Counted from the first letter of the stretch, positions 24,166 through 32,114 are shown. The stretch is 64,000 bases of DNA from Emticicia sp965283955 (GCA_965283955.1 CBDIQW010000001.1:1426001-1490000), one strand, 5' to 3'. Translations and numbers: made by a program. The notes: generated from the sequence alone by a model not told the origin.

Positions 24166-25377
24166 AGAACCATTAGGGGTATATAATCCACTAAATTGAT
24201 TTATCTCGCCATTTTTAGCATTAAAACCATAAGTTCGGGAAACGAACTGAAAGTTATTGGAATTAGCTGGTGCCCAATAAACTTTAGCATAATAATTACT
24301 GTAAACAACGTTTGTAATTAAATTTGAATTAACCTTTAATGAAAAGGTTTGCCTACATCTCGGAAGGTAATAAAACCAGTCAAGATTCCAATAAGATAAA
24401 TGTGATGCCTTGAATGTTGCTATTAATTTACCATCACTCCCTTTTACAACTGTGGCTACACCTTCTTCCTTCCATTCGCCGGTAGAACTTTCAAAACTCC
24501 AAGTAGGAATTGTATCGCCCTCTTTTACCTTTTCGTTAGTTTCAGGGTTAATTAATTCAGTATTAATACCAACATTAACTTCTATTGGTTTGGTAAAACT
24601 TTTTACTTTCTTTCCGCCAGCTTCCATGTCAATCGCAACAAATCCTGCAGTAACAAATGTTCCTGGTGTAGATGTACCCGTTTGTAAAGTAACATTTTCA
24701 GGGGTGAAGCTTCCAGGGAAACTACTTAATGATTCCTCATTACCTGTACCATATTGGACAACTTGAGTACTAACAGTATTGGAGGGAATTACATTACCTG
24801 ATTCATCTTTTACTTGCGTACTTGGAGCAATAGTAATAGTAGCTACCTCAGGCTTATTGGCTGTTGTAGGAACGATTAGTGTCTGTCCAGTTGTAAGTGA
24901 AAGACTTTCGGTTTTTGCTGCTGTACCTTCAGGTGTATTAGATGCTCTCGTCATAGGAACTGTGAATTCGAGCGTCTGTGAAGGGTCTGATATAATAATT
25001 GACTGGCTTGTTGAAACAAATCCGGGAGCAGTTACTGAAACTGTAAATTTAATTGGATTTGTCTCTGTTGGCTTGGCATTTTTGTCTAATACTAATGAAA
25101 GGACATTCTGTGCGACAGTGTAATTTTTACCTCCTAAATCATCAAAAATTAAATTTTTGCCAGGACCAGAAATAGATACAGAAATGTTTTCGGGTAGGTT
25201 GGTTGCATTAATGTTGGCATCAAAGAATTTTACTAATATTGGAGCCTGATAAATATCAGTATTCACTGTTAATTCTACGTCATCAAATGGATTGATTTTT
25301 TGACAGGCGAATACGAGTGATAGTCCAAGAAATATATATATCATTGGACGAAGAAAAGAAGTATAAATGCTTTTCAT
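24133..25377 (-). CDS. Surface lipoprotein with Ig-like repeats, 5' part
   Basis: The 414-residue frame has a lipoprotein signal, GLSLVFAC, then beta-rich modules: ELTVNTDIYQAPILVKFFDA, KFTVSVTAPGFVSTSQSIII, a threonine-rich stretch, a ZU5-like region (SLTTGQTLIVPTTANKPEVA and GFVAIDMEAGGKKVKSFTKP), and GEWKEEGVATVVKGSDGKLI. It would be anchored in a membrane and probably exposed. The real protein continues in another frame after about 24160 (see 23696-24165). It lies directly downstream of the outer-membrane barrel gene with a 34-base gap, so the two likely form one transcription unit. The function is unknown. Confidence 0.75.
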   Translation of the reverse strand: MKSIYTSFLRPMIYIFLGLSLVFACQKINPFDDVELTVNTDIYQAPILVKFFDANINATNLPENISVSISGPGKNLIFDDLGGKNYTVAQNVLSLVLDKNAKPTETNPIKFTVSVTAPGFVSTSQSIIISDPSQTLEFTVPMTRASNTPEGTAAKTESLSLTTGQTLIVPTTANKPEVATITIAPSTQVKDESGNVIPSNTVSTQVVQYGTGNEESLSSFPGSFTPENVTLQTGTSTPGTFVTAGFVAIDMEAGGKKVKSFTKPIEVNVGINTELINPETNEKVKEGDTIPTWSFESSTGEWKEEGVATVVKGSDGKLIATFKASHLSYWNLDWFYYLPRCRQTFSLKVNSNLITNVVYSNYYAKVYWAPANSNNFQFVSRTYGFNAKNGEINQFSGLYTPNGSRVQNRCLYQQ

Positions 25378-25411
25378 CTTTTTTGAAATTAAGTTTAATA
25401 TTATTTTTACA

Positions 25412-26119
25412 CTAATTAAGTCGTACGGTTAATCTTAAATTTAAAATTGGCCAATATTGCCAATCTTTCATATTTTCTTGAACTTTTTCTTGTTGTTCGC
25501 TCATACTGCTTAATCTATTTTCTCCCGTTAAAGTAACCACAGGAGTTTGAGTATAATAAGTACCCAATTCAAAACCAAAGCCAACTCTACGCTTGGGAAT
25601 AGTTCTTCCAAAACCAATTCCCGCAAAGGGTGCTATTTTTTTTCCATAATCTACTAAAAATTTTACATTTCCAATTTCATCTGGGGTGAAAGTAGTACTG
25701 CCAAAAGTATATGTTCCTGCTGGAGTTACAACAACTGATAAATTACCTTTGTCGATGTAAGAAGCTCCACCAAATACTTTAAAGCTACTTTTCTTGAAGG
25801 GAAAGTACTCCACTGAAAGATCTAAAATGGACATTTTTACACCTGCCGCAAATTCTATTTCCTGACCAGAAGATTCAACAGTTGTATTAGAGTTATATTT
25901 TAAGTAGCTATAACCTAATCTAATAGCCATTTGTCGACTCAGCCCATATGCTAAAGTAATTCCTGGAGTAGTTCCCAGGTTTAACGCAAGACCTAATCCA
26001 TTTCGTGATTGCACTTTGCTCGAATTAACCGAAGTTGAATCCTGCCCAAATGTCGCATTTATACAACTGAGCAAATATGCATAGAAAAGAAGTAAACTTA
26101 GTGTAGTTTTTCGTTTCAT
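25412..26119 (-). CDS. Outer-membrane beta-barrel protein
   Basis: This 235-residue protein has a signal peptide ending near NATFGQ followed by alternating amphipathic strands (LGLALNLGTTPGITLAYGLS, IRLGYSYLKYN, LDLSVEYFPFKKSSFKVFGG, IAPFAGIGFGRTI, RVGFGFELGTYYTQ) and a final strand ending in a hydrophobic residue run, LNLRLTVRLN. The size suggests an 8- or 10-stranded barrel. It is the first gene of a probable pair with the lipoprotein at 24133. No specific family was recognised. Confidence 0.75.
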   Translation of the reverse strand: MKRKTTLSLLLFYAYLLSCINATFGQDSTSVNSSKVQSRNGLGLALNLGTTPGITLAYGLSRQMAIRLGYSYLKYNSNTTVESSGQEIEFAAGVKMSILDLSVEYFPFKKSSFKVFGGASYIDKGNLSVVVTPAGTYTFGSTTFTPDEIGNVKFLVDYGKKIAPFAGIGFGRTIPKRRVGFGFELGTYYTQTPVVTLTGENRLSSMSEQQEKVQENMKDWQYWPILNLRLTVRLN

Positions 26120-26364
26120 AATTTGTATTATTTTGTGTTTAAGCTACTTTAATTATTTATTATGTTGAAAAATTATTCATCTCAAAGAGTGTAGTGTACC
26201 TTAACTTTTCCATGATAGCGATATTTTTTAAAAATGGTTCACATTCGGCGGCCATAAGGCTAAAACTTCAACAAAACTTTCACTGTAGGTGCGAATAAGT
26301 AGTAGCATGTGCTTCTACAACTCTTTGATGACTGACAGCTTAGTTTTTTTGCCCCAACATGAAT

Positions 26365-26778
26365 CTAATAATATTGAGTCAGCGTAATAGGGAATAACGA
26401 CGTCAGCTCCTTTCGTGCATCCATAAATGGAGTTTTGTAATTAAATATATTTTTATATATTTGATAATAGTGTAAAATTACTACCCAAATATGTTCGGCT
26501 CTATCAATTAATCTACTGTAGGAGTTACCCAAATAACAAAATTTGGAAAAAAATAACACGACTACCTTAGAATAAGGCTTTTTTTTGATAGCTGTGCCAC
26601 CATTGTTTACAGCTGTTGCGAAACTCTTAGCTATTAAACGATTAAAAGAAAGCTCAACTTGATATAAATCACACTCAATCCCTATTATATGGTAACCAAC
26701 CTTTAATAGATGGAAATATTTGAGCTTGTTCGATTGCTGTACAAGTTTTCTATAGTTCCTAATTGATGCCACCGACAA
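26365..26778 (-). CDS. Doubtful hypothetical protein or relic
   Basis: A 137-residue frame with a TTG start and no clear ribosome binding site. The translation looks protein-like, with a mixed hydrophobic/basic composition (YFHLLKVGYHIIGIECDLYQ, ELSFNRLIAKSFATAVNNGG), but I recognise no domain. The surrounding AT-rich DNA and nearby IS-end-like repeats would fit the remnant of a mobile gene. Kept at low confidence. Confidence 0.25.
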   Translation of the reverse strand: MSVASIRNYRKLVQQSNKLKYFHLLKVGYHIIGIECDLYQVELSFNRLIAKSFATAVNNGGTAIKKKPYSKVVVLFFSKFCYLGNSYSRLIDRAEHIWVVILHYYQIYKNIFNYKTPFMDARKELTSLFPITLTQYY

Positions 26779-27110
26779 GTCTTTTCTACAAAAGCATAAT
26801 CATAATATAATTTACCGTTACCTTTCTTCATTATCAATTTTATTCTACGAAAATAGAAGTTTCTTTATTAATAGTTTTTTTGATTCAATAAATGTAAGAT
26901 AGTCAATTAGCTATAAAGATTTGTAACATCATAAACATTTTGTTTTTTAATCTCTTAGTATTAAGAAAATATATTGCCTTACAAACATAGTATATATATA
27001 AAAAAAAAAAATAAAGTGGCCACCATATTTATTATACGGTACATCTTGAATGAATGATTAGAATATTGAATATAAGTTTAGTAGTAAAATAAGAATGAAA
27101 CTTGTCCTGA

Positions 27111-27278
27111 TGTCTTGTCCTAAAATAGGTTTACAATTATAGTTGAAAATCCTGATATAGGTTTACAGTTGCTTTTTTATAACAACTCTTCCAATGTCTT
27201 GTCCTGAAATAGGTTTACAATTATAGTTGAAAATCCTGATATAGGTTTACAGTTGCTTTTTTATAACAACTCTTCCAA
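27111..27278. repeat. Tandem duplication of an 84-bp unit
   Basis: Units 27111-27194 and 27195-27278 differ at only one position that I can see. Each unit holds two copies of the motif CCTRAWATAGGTTTACA (27119, 27151, 27203, 27235), giving alternating spacings of 32 and 52 bases. A solitary related copy is at 47676-47716. The motif TGTCTTGTCCTRAAATAGGT resembles terminal repeats of IS3-type elements from this phylum (from memory), so these may be solo IS ends. Confidence 0.75.
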
Positions 27279-27292
27279 TATCTTTTTCAGTT

Positions 27293-27421
27293 CCCACAGA
27301 GTCCGCCGAAGGCACGTAGGGGACTCTGTGGGCAAGGGTAGTGGCGAAAAGAGAGAAAGGCATTACTCCAAAAACCTTATACCAATGCCTCAGAGTCCCG
27401 TGAAAAACGGAGACTCTGAGG
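27293..27421. repeat. Two hairpins with shared CAGAGTC arms
   Basis: Hairpin A (27293-27332) has arms CCCACAGAGTCC and GGACTCTGTGGG. Hairpin B (27388-27421) has arms CCTCAGAGTC and GACTCTGAGG around a CCG-tgaaaaa-CGG inner stem. The common core CAGAGTC/GACTCTG means the left arm of one could also pair with the right arm of the other. This may be a palindromic repeat pair or a structured leader. Confidence 0.55.
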
Positions 27422-27553
27422 AAGCCGAAAAATGTATATAAGCACGCACAAATTATCTTACTTGTCTATTAAAAATCACTCTTTGTAAATTTGCCAAATT
27501 TCTATACATTTGTTTGAATAAATCATAAGAAAGAGAAGTAATTTCTAACAATT

Positions 27554-27760
27554 ATGCTCACAGATTCTATAAAATACCGAACTGGCACTATGACCAAACG
27601 CCCCGCAGAAATGACGGCACAAGAGCTGAAAAATTGGCAAGAACAGGGCGAAAAAGAAATAAGAGAATATCTTTTTTCTATCAATCAGCCTTTAATTTAC
27701 TCAAAAAATGGGGTTATGGTTGCCGAGAATAAAGATGGTTATATTGAAGTTTTACAATGA
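27554..27760 (+). CDS. Small hypothetical protein
   Basis: The 68-residue frame starts at an ATG at 27554; an internal ATG at 27590 gives MTKRPAEMTAQELKNWQEQG and may be the true start. The rest reads EKEIREYLFSINQPLIYSKN followed by GVMVAENKDGYIEVLQ. It has a helical N-terminus and a short strand-turn-strand C-terminus, like small antitoxin-type proteins of Bacteroidetes, but no toxin gene follows. The next gene, a hydrolase, starts 53 bases later on the same strand. Confidence 0.55.
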   Translation: MLTDSIKYRTGTMTKRPAEMTAQELKNWQEQGEKEIREYLFSINQPLIYSKNGVMVAENKDGYIEVLQ

Positions 27761-27813
27761 ATATTTATATCATAGCTTAATTACGCCCCTCCCCCTCCCT
27801 CATCAACCAAAAC

Positions 27814-29292
27814 ATGAAAAAACTACTCCTTTTCTTACTTCTCAGCCTAAATCTTTTTGCTCAAAGCACCGAAGAAAAAATCAAGGCTTTAATTCCCGAA
27901 CTTGAGGCTAAGTTTCAAGATTTTAAGGTCAAAAGTCATTTGTCGAGTGTGGCGTATGCCTTGGTGCTTGATGGCAAAATTATTTATCAGAGCAATAGCG
28001 GTATTGTCAATTACAAAACCAATAAAACCGCTGATAATCAGTCGGTTTACAGGATTGCTTCGATGTCGAAAAGTTTTGCTTCGGTGGCAATTTTGCAGCT
28101 ACGTGATGCAGGAAAAATCAAACTTGATGCCCCCGTTTGGAAATACATTCCCGAACTAAAAGGACAAAAATATTCACCCGATTCGCCCGAAATTACAGTG
28201 CGTCATTTGCTTACGCACGCAGCGGGTTTTCCCGAAGACAATCCGTGGGGCGACCGCCAATTGGGTATTTCAGAAGCAACCATGCTAAAGATGTTCAAGA
28301 AAGGCATTTCGTTTTCCAACGAGCCAGGCCTTGCCTACGAATACAGCAATATGGGCTTTGCGATGCTGGGGCAAATTATCAAAAACGTATCGGGGCAAAG
28401 TTACCAAAGCTATATCATCAACAAAATTTGGAAGCCACTCGGCATGACAAACACTTATTGGGACTATACGAAAGTACCAGATAATCAACTCGTTAGGGGT
28501 TATCGTTGGTTGCGTGAGCAATACATCGAGCAGCCCATCGAACCCGATGGTGCATACGGAATCATGGGCGGCGTGCTGACTTCCATCGAAGATTTTGCCA
28601 AATACATGGCTTTTCATCAAAAAGCATATCAAGTTGATGTTCCAAATTCTACAATTTTGAAGAAAAGTTCGTTGAAAGAAATGCACTTTCCTGCCAATTT
28701 CAATAGCATGAATAACCGAGGCTATACAGGTACGGGCGAGCCATGCAGCAATGTGTCGTTTTATGGCTATGGCTTGCGTATCGACCAAAATTGTAACCAA
28801 ATCAGAAGCATCGGGCATTCGGGCGGACTCCCAGGCTTTGGCTCCGACTGGAAAATTGTACCACAATATGGCCTCGGAATCGTAACGTTTACCAACGGAA
28901 CTTACGGCGGGGCGGCTCTAATGAATAATCAAATCATTCCGTTTATTGTCGAAAAAGCAGGGCTTTCGCCCAAGGCGTTTCCAGTTTCACCAATTCTGAA
29001 ACAACGCCAAAACGAACTCGTAAAATTGCTGCCAACGTGGGAAAATGCTGAAAAGTCGGGCATTTTTGCCGAAAACTTCTTCTTAGATTATTTCCCAGAC
29101 CTTTTGAAAGCCGAAGCCGAAGGAATTTTTGAGAAAGCAGGGAAAATCATCAAAGTCCACGAAATTGTAGCCGAAAATGCCCTGAGAGGTAAGTTTTTGA
29201 TGGAAGGAGAAAAAGGAAATATTGAAGTAAGTTTCACGATGTCGCCCGAAAATCCGCCATTGATTCAAGCGTATAGTATTCGGTTGAAGTAG
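27814..29292 (+). CDS. Secreted serine hydrolase, class C beta-lactamase fold
   Basis: The 492-residue protein has a signal peptide ending NLFAQS. Catalytic motifs are SMSK at residues 83-86, YSN in YEYSNMGFAML, and HSGG in GHSGGLPGFGSDWKIV. A C-terminal domain follows, with LPTWENAEKSGIFAENFF. It is probably a periplasmic D-amino-acid amidase, esterase or penicillin-binding-like enzyme; antibiotic hydrolysis is not implied. It is the second of three such genes in the window and is not closely linked to the bla-type regulators. Confidence 0.9.
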   Translation: MKKLLLFLLLSLNLFAQSTEEKIKALIPELEAKFQDFKVKSHLSSVAYALVLDGKIIYQSNSGIVNYKTNKTADNQSVYRIASMSKSFASVAILQLRDAGKIKLDAPVWKYIPELKGQKYSPDSPEITVRHLLTHAAGFPEDNPWGDRQLGISEATMLKMFKKGISFSNEPGLAYEYSNMGFAMLGQIIKNVSGQSYQSYIINKIWKPLGMTNTYWDYTKVPDNQLVRGYRWLREQYIEQPIEPDGAYGIMGGVLTSIEDFAKYMAFHQKAYQVDVPNSTILKKSSLKEMHFPANFNSMNNRGYTGTGEPCSNVSFYGYGLRIDQNCNQIRSIGHSGGLPGFGSDWKIVPQYGLGIVTFTNGTYGGAALMNNQIIPFIVEKAGLSPKAFPVSPILKQRQNELVKLLPTWENAEKSGIFAENFFLDYFPDLLKAEAEGIFEKAGKIIKVHEIVAENALRGKFLMEGEKGNIEVSFTMSPENPPLIQAYSIRLK

Positions 29293-29300
29293 TTATAAAA

Positions 29301-29394
29301 TTTAACCGCAAAGTTTAGCACAAAGAACACTAAGTTTTATTTAGCTAACATCTTTGAAAACTTTGTGCCATATTTTGAGTCCTTTGCGGTTAAA
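29301..29394. repeat. Long-spaced inverted repeat around the 3' spacer
   Basis: TTTAACCGCAAAG at 29301-29313 is matched by CTTTGCGGTTAAA at 29382-29394, with an inner GCACAAAG/CTTTGTGC pair. This fills the space between the converging hydrolase and RBBP9-like genes and can serve both as terminator; it resembles the widespread CCGCAAAG repeat of many genomes. Confidence 0.6.
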
Positions 29395-29406
29395 AAATGC
29401 CATCCA

Positions 29407-29931
29407 CTAAAATCTTTTCAAAAGTTCCAATCCTTCTTTCCATTCACCATAACCACCTGCAACGTTGATGTGTCCAGCTTCACCAATATTTAGGTATTCA
29501 CTGCTCCACGCATCGGCAAAGAATTTTGCTCGCTCTTCCGATACCCAAACATCATTTGAACTTGCAACTACAATACTCTTAAAAGGCAGTTTTTCTAAAG
29601 GAATTGGCGTAAAACCTGTCATCGGAAATGTATAAACGGGGTTTTCAATATCGCTCGGAGCAACCAATAACGCCCCTTTGATGGCTTTCGGAAAATGCTT
29701 TGCCCATTGAGCCACGGCAGTGCAACCCAAACTATGTGCAATCAACACAATATCGGTTGGTTTGTAGGCCGAAATAGCCTGTTCGATGTTCTGAATCCAA
29801 TCTTCGCAAGCAGGTTCGTCCCAACTTTTTTGATTGATTCTGATAAAATTTTCTCCTGAATTTTCAAAGTGTGTTTGCCAGTGATTCTCGTCCGAATTGC
29901 CCAGACCAGGTATGATAAAATAGGTAGTCAT
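29407..29931 (-). CDS. RBBP9/YdeN-family serine hydrolase
   Basis: The 174-residue cytoplasmic alpha/beta hydrolase starts YFIIPGLGNSDENHWQTHFE, the family's opening signature. The nucleophile is in LIAHSLGCTAVAQW, the aspartate in SSNDVWVSEERAKFFADAW, and the histidine in GEAGHINVAGGYGEW. The length is normal. It is 31 bases downstream of the HxlR regulator on the same strand, so the two probably share a transcript. Confidence 0.92.
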   Translation of the reverse strand: MTTYFIIPGLGNSDENHWQTHFENSGENFIRINQKSWDEPACEDWIQNIEQAISAYKPTDIVLIAHSLGCTAVAQWAKHFPKAIKGALLVAPSDIENPVYTFPMTGFTPIPLEKLPFKSIVVASSNDVWVSEERAKFFADAWSSEYLNIGEAGHINVAGGYGEWKEGLELLKRF

Positions 29932-29962
29932 AGAAAAAGTTTTTATTGACTAACACCCATTT

Positions 29963-30349
29963 TTAATGAAATAGTTCTGCCGTTTCTACTTCTTCATGGT
30001 GCATAATTCGTCGTCGGTGTTTCATGCCCCAATCGGCAATTACGCTCGTTACTTCCTTCAAGGTTCTGCCATATTCGGTGATTGCATATTCAACGGTTAT
30101 GGGTTGCGTATCCATTACGGTGCGAGTAATCAACTGATTCATTTCGAGGTCTTTTAATTCTTTACTCAAAATTTTGCCCGAAATACCGTCGATTTCCTTT
30201 AAAATTTCACTAAAACGCATGCTGTGGAAGCATAAACAGGCAATAATCGAGATTTTCCATTTTCCGCCAATAACATCCATCACATCGTGAATGGCTCTTA
30301 CCGAATTTTTGCATTGTGTCGATTTCTCGGATGTAAGTTGGTTTCCCAT
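29963..30349 (-). CDS. HxlR-family regulator 1
   Basis: A 128-residue winged-helix protein. The N-terminal cysteine in STQCKNSVRAIHDVMDVIGG precedes the motif GKWKISIIACLCFHSMRFSE, followed by ISGKILSKELKDLEMNQLIT and the wing VEYAITEYGRTLKEV, all HxlR hallmarks. Members often sense redox or electrophile stress through the N-terminal cysteine. It is transcribed divergently from the nitroreductase gene, with a perfect palindrome in the shared promoter, so it likely controls that enzyme and itself. Confidence 0.93.
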   Translation of the reverse strand: MGNQLTSEKSTQCKNSVRAIHDVMDVIGGKWKISIIACLCFHSMRFSEILKEIDGISGKILSKELKDLEMNQLITRTVMDTQPITVEYAITEYGRTLKEVTSVIADWGMKHRRRIMHHEEVETAELFH

Positions 30350-30393
30350 AGGTAATTGAGTTGCTTAAAATCCACCATTACTTTCTGATACAA

Positions 30394-30410
30394 AGTTACT
30401 AAAAGTAACT
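30394..30410. promoter_or_regulatory. Probable HxlR operator between regulator 1 and the nitroreductase
   Basis: AGTTACTAAAAGTAACT is a perfect 17-bp palindrome with 7-bp arms and an AAA centre, in the 102-base divergent promoter region. Placement argues for binding by the adjacent HxlR protein. Confidence 0.6.
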
Positions 30411-30451
30411 AATAGTTCATAATTTTGCAATCAAATATTAAATCAAAGAAA

Positions 30452-31084
30452 ATGAGCTTAGTAGAAAGTTTAGAATGGCGATATGCTACCAAGAAAATGA
30501 ATGGCAGTGTAGTGCCACAAGAAAAATTAGATTACATACTTGAAGCAGCACGTTTAGCTCCTTCATCGTCGGGTTTGCAGCCTTATGAGGTTTTTGTGAT
30601 AACTGATAAAGAAACGCTTGAGAAAATCAGACCATTTGCGTTTAATCAAAGTCAAATTACCGACTGCTCACATTTGTTGGTTTGGGCAGCTTGGGATAGT
30701 TATTCATTAGAACGCATCGAAGCGACTTTTCATGCAATTCTGACCGAGAGAGGTTTGCCACTCACGCAGATGGATGATTATAAACAAATGCTTTGGGGAA
30801 TGTACGAACCTCTCGGAAAAGAATGGCACGCTACGCACGCAGCTAAGCAAGCCTATATTTCGTTTTCGATGGCTATTGCTGCCGCCGCTGAGCAAAAAGT
30901 AGATGCTACTCCGATGGAAGGTTTTGTGCCAGCCGAAATGGATAAACTGCTCGGTCTTGCCGAAAAAGGACTGAAAAGTGTAGTAATCTTGCCGTTAGGT
31001 TACCGTGATGCCGCCAACGACTGGAACGCAAACTTGAAGAAAGTTCGTAAGCCTAAGAATGAATTTGTAACTGAATTGAATTAA
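30452..31084 (+). CDS. NAD(P)H-dependent nitroreductase family flavoenzyme
   Basis: From the ATG at 30452 the 210-residue protein begins MSLVESLEWRYATKKMNGSV, with FMN-phosphate contacts in the RYATKKM region, then LEAARLAPSSSGLQPYEVFV, another FMN-binding signature. The C-terminal part has GLKSVVILPLGYRDAANDWN. I chose this ATG over a TTG at 30425 because the longer version adds an unconserved lysine-rich tail. The enzyme likely reduces quinones or nitro compounds. A terminator follows. Confidence 0.92.
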   Translation: MSLVESLEWRYATKKMNGSVVPQEKLDYILEAARLAPSSSGLQPYEVFVITDKETLEKIRPFAFNQSQITDCSHLLVWAAWDSYSLERIEATFHAILTERGLPLTQMDDYKQMLWGMYEPLGKEWHATHAAKQAYISFSMAIAAAAEQKVDATPMEGFVPAEMDKLLGLAEKGLKSVVILPLGYRDAANDWNANLKKVRKPKNEFVTELN

Positions 31085-31100
31085 TTGCTGTGAAAATCAA

Positions 31101-31140
31101 ATAGGACACTCACGATACTTGTGGTGTCCTATCTTTTTTT
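31101..31140 (+). terminator. Terminator of the nitroreductase gene
   Basis: ATAGGACAC pairs with GTGTCCTAT with an extended inner stem, followed by a run of seven T. Confidence 0.85.
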
Positions 31141-31525
31141 AGTTATTTCTGCCCCAAGCCACAAAGCCCGCCAAAAACGCAAAAACAATATTGATTCCAA
31201 TCTGCGAAGCCTCACCTCTTGAAATATGAAAAACCGAGGCACAAAGCATAAGTACTACGATTGCCCAAGCAGTGAAAACCGTGATTTTCGGTTTGATAGA
31301 AAGTATATTTGGTAAAATAATACCTACCCCACCCAATAAATCTATCACACCCGTAAACTTCACCAAAAGTGGATAATTTGCCACCCAAGGCCACATTTGT
31401 GCCAATTTTTCAGTGGATTGTAGTAGTTTCATCCCCGAAGCCCACAGCATCGTGATGGCTATTAAAAACTGTACTACCCAAAGTACAATGTTGCGGATTT
31501 TCGAGTTGTTTTGTGTTTTTTCCAT
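31139..31525 (-). CDS. DoxX-family membrane protein
   Basis: The 128-residue protein has four membrane segments: RNIVLWVVQFLIAITMLWAS, the FTGVIDLLGGVGIILP region, ITVFTAWAIVVLMLCASVF, and INIVFAFLAGFVAWG. The motif GMKLL after the first helix and the GxxxLLGG signature fit DoxX/SURF4-like proteins, which are often linked to quinone or thiosulfate metabolism, although the role is unknown here. It is divergent from HxlR regulator 2. Confidence 0.88.
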   Translation of the reverse strand: MEKTQNNSKIRNIVLWVVQFLIAITMLWASGMKLLQSTEKLAQMWPWVANYPLLVKFTGVIDLLGGVGIILPNILSIKPKITVFTAWAIVVLMLCASVFHISRGEASQIGINIVFAFLAGFVAWGRNN

Positions 31526-31567
31526 TGCTAAATTTCGTTTTAATATAGCACAAAAGTATCTATCTTT

Positions 31568-31608
31568 ACTATCCGAATGATAGTACTTCCACTTTAGATA
31601 GCACTATC
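31568..31608. promoter_or_regulatory. Probable HxlR operators between DoxX and regulator 2
   Basis: ACTATCCGAATGATAGT (31568-31584) is a perfect 17-bp palindrome, and GATAGCACTATC (31597-31608) is a second, shorter one built from the same GATAG/CTATC half-sites. Both lie in the 114-base divergent promoter region. Confidence 0.6.
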
Positions 31609-31639
31609 CAATCAGAAAGTAACGCAAATAATTATTTTT

Positions 31640-31981
31640 ATGCTCACAAACGGCAATTGTCCAAAATCGGCTCTTTCGATAAAAGATGCCCTCGAAGCTC
31701 TCGAAGGTCGTTGGAAATTATTGATTTTATTTGCTTTATCGGCTGGAACAAAGCGATTCAAGCAAATTTCAAAAGAAGTAAGTGGAATTACCGACAAAAC
31801 TTTATCGAAAGAACTAAAAAACTTAGAAGCCAACCAATTAATCAAACGAGAAGTGCATGATACTTTTCCACCTACGGTTCAATATTCAATAACTGAACAC
31901 GGAATGTCGCTCGAAAAAGTGATGGATGAATTACACTTTTGGGGATTAAAGCACCGAGATAAAATTATGAGAGGAGAATGA
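31640..31981 (+). CDS. HxlR-family regulator 2
   Basis: A 113-residue winged-helix protein with the N-terminal cysteine in GNCPKSALSIKDALEALEGR, then the HxlR motif WKLLILFALSAGTKRFKQIS, ITDKTLSKELKNLEANQLIK and VQYSITEHGMSLEKVMDELH. It is divergent from the DoxX gene and has its own pair of palindromes. It is clearly related to regulator 1, but the putative operator half-sites differ (GATAG versus GTTACT). Confidence 0.92.
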   Translation: MLTNGNCPKSALSIKDALEALEGRWKLLILFALSAGTKRFKQISKEVSGITDKTLSKELKNLEANQLIKREVHDTFPPTVQYSITEHGMSLEKVMDELHFWGLKHRDKIMRGE

Positions 31982-32011
31982 GTTTTCGATAAAGTTTTAA
32001 AAAATTAGCAC

Positions 32012-32057
32012 ATTGATATTCACGAATATTTTGAAATATTCGTGAATATCAATGTTA
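32012..32057. terminator. Long perfect hairpin between converging genes
   Basis: A 22-bp perfect stem (outer part ACATTGATATTCACGAATA) closed by a two-base loop, between the stop of HxlR regulator 2 and the stop of the short-chain dehydrogenase. It probably ends both transcripts. Confidence 0.75.
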
Positions 32058-32114
32058 AATTTATTTACATACACCATCTTTTTGTTTGAAAATATATATA
32101 TATCGTTTCAATTT

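Larger units (their letters stand above)
26120..27553. other. Gene-poor AT-rich region
   Basis: About 1.4 kb without a convincing gene. It contains one doubtful minus-strand frame (26365-26778), a poly-A/poly-T-rich centre near 27000, a tandem 84-bp duplication at 27111-27278 and two related hairpins at 27293-27421. The composition is clearly more AT-rich than that of its neighbours, suggesting an accessory or relic segment. Confidence 0.5.

Noticed and set aside
24410..25123. Two antisense frames of 114-118 codons opposite the lipoprotein gene
   Set aside because: They mirror the threonine/serine-rich codons of the real gene; no independent signal.
27111..27278. CRISPR array from the regularly spaced boxes
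   Set aside because: Only four boxes, unequal 32/52 spacing, identical spacers between units and no cas genes; a plain tandem duplication explains it.
27253..27441. 62-codon frame across the two CAGAGTC hairpins
   Set aside because: It is made almost entirely of palindromic repeat sequence and has no protein-like features.
28285..28866. 193-codon antisense frame inside the hydrolase gene at 27814
   Set aside because: The plus-strand frame carries all three catalytic motifs; the antisense frame is a mirror of its codon bias.
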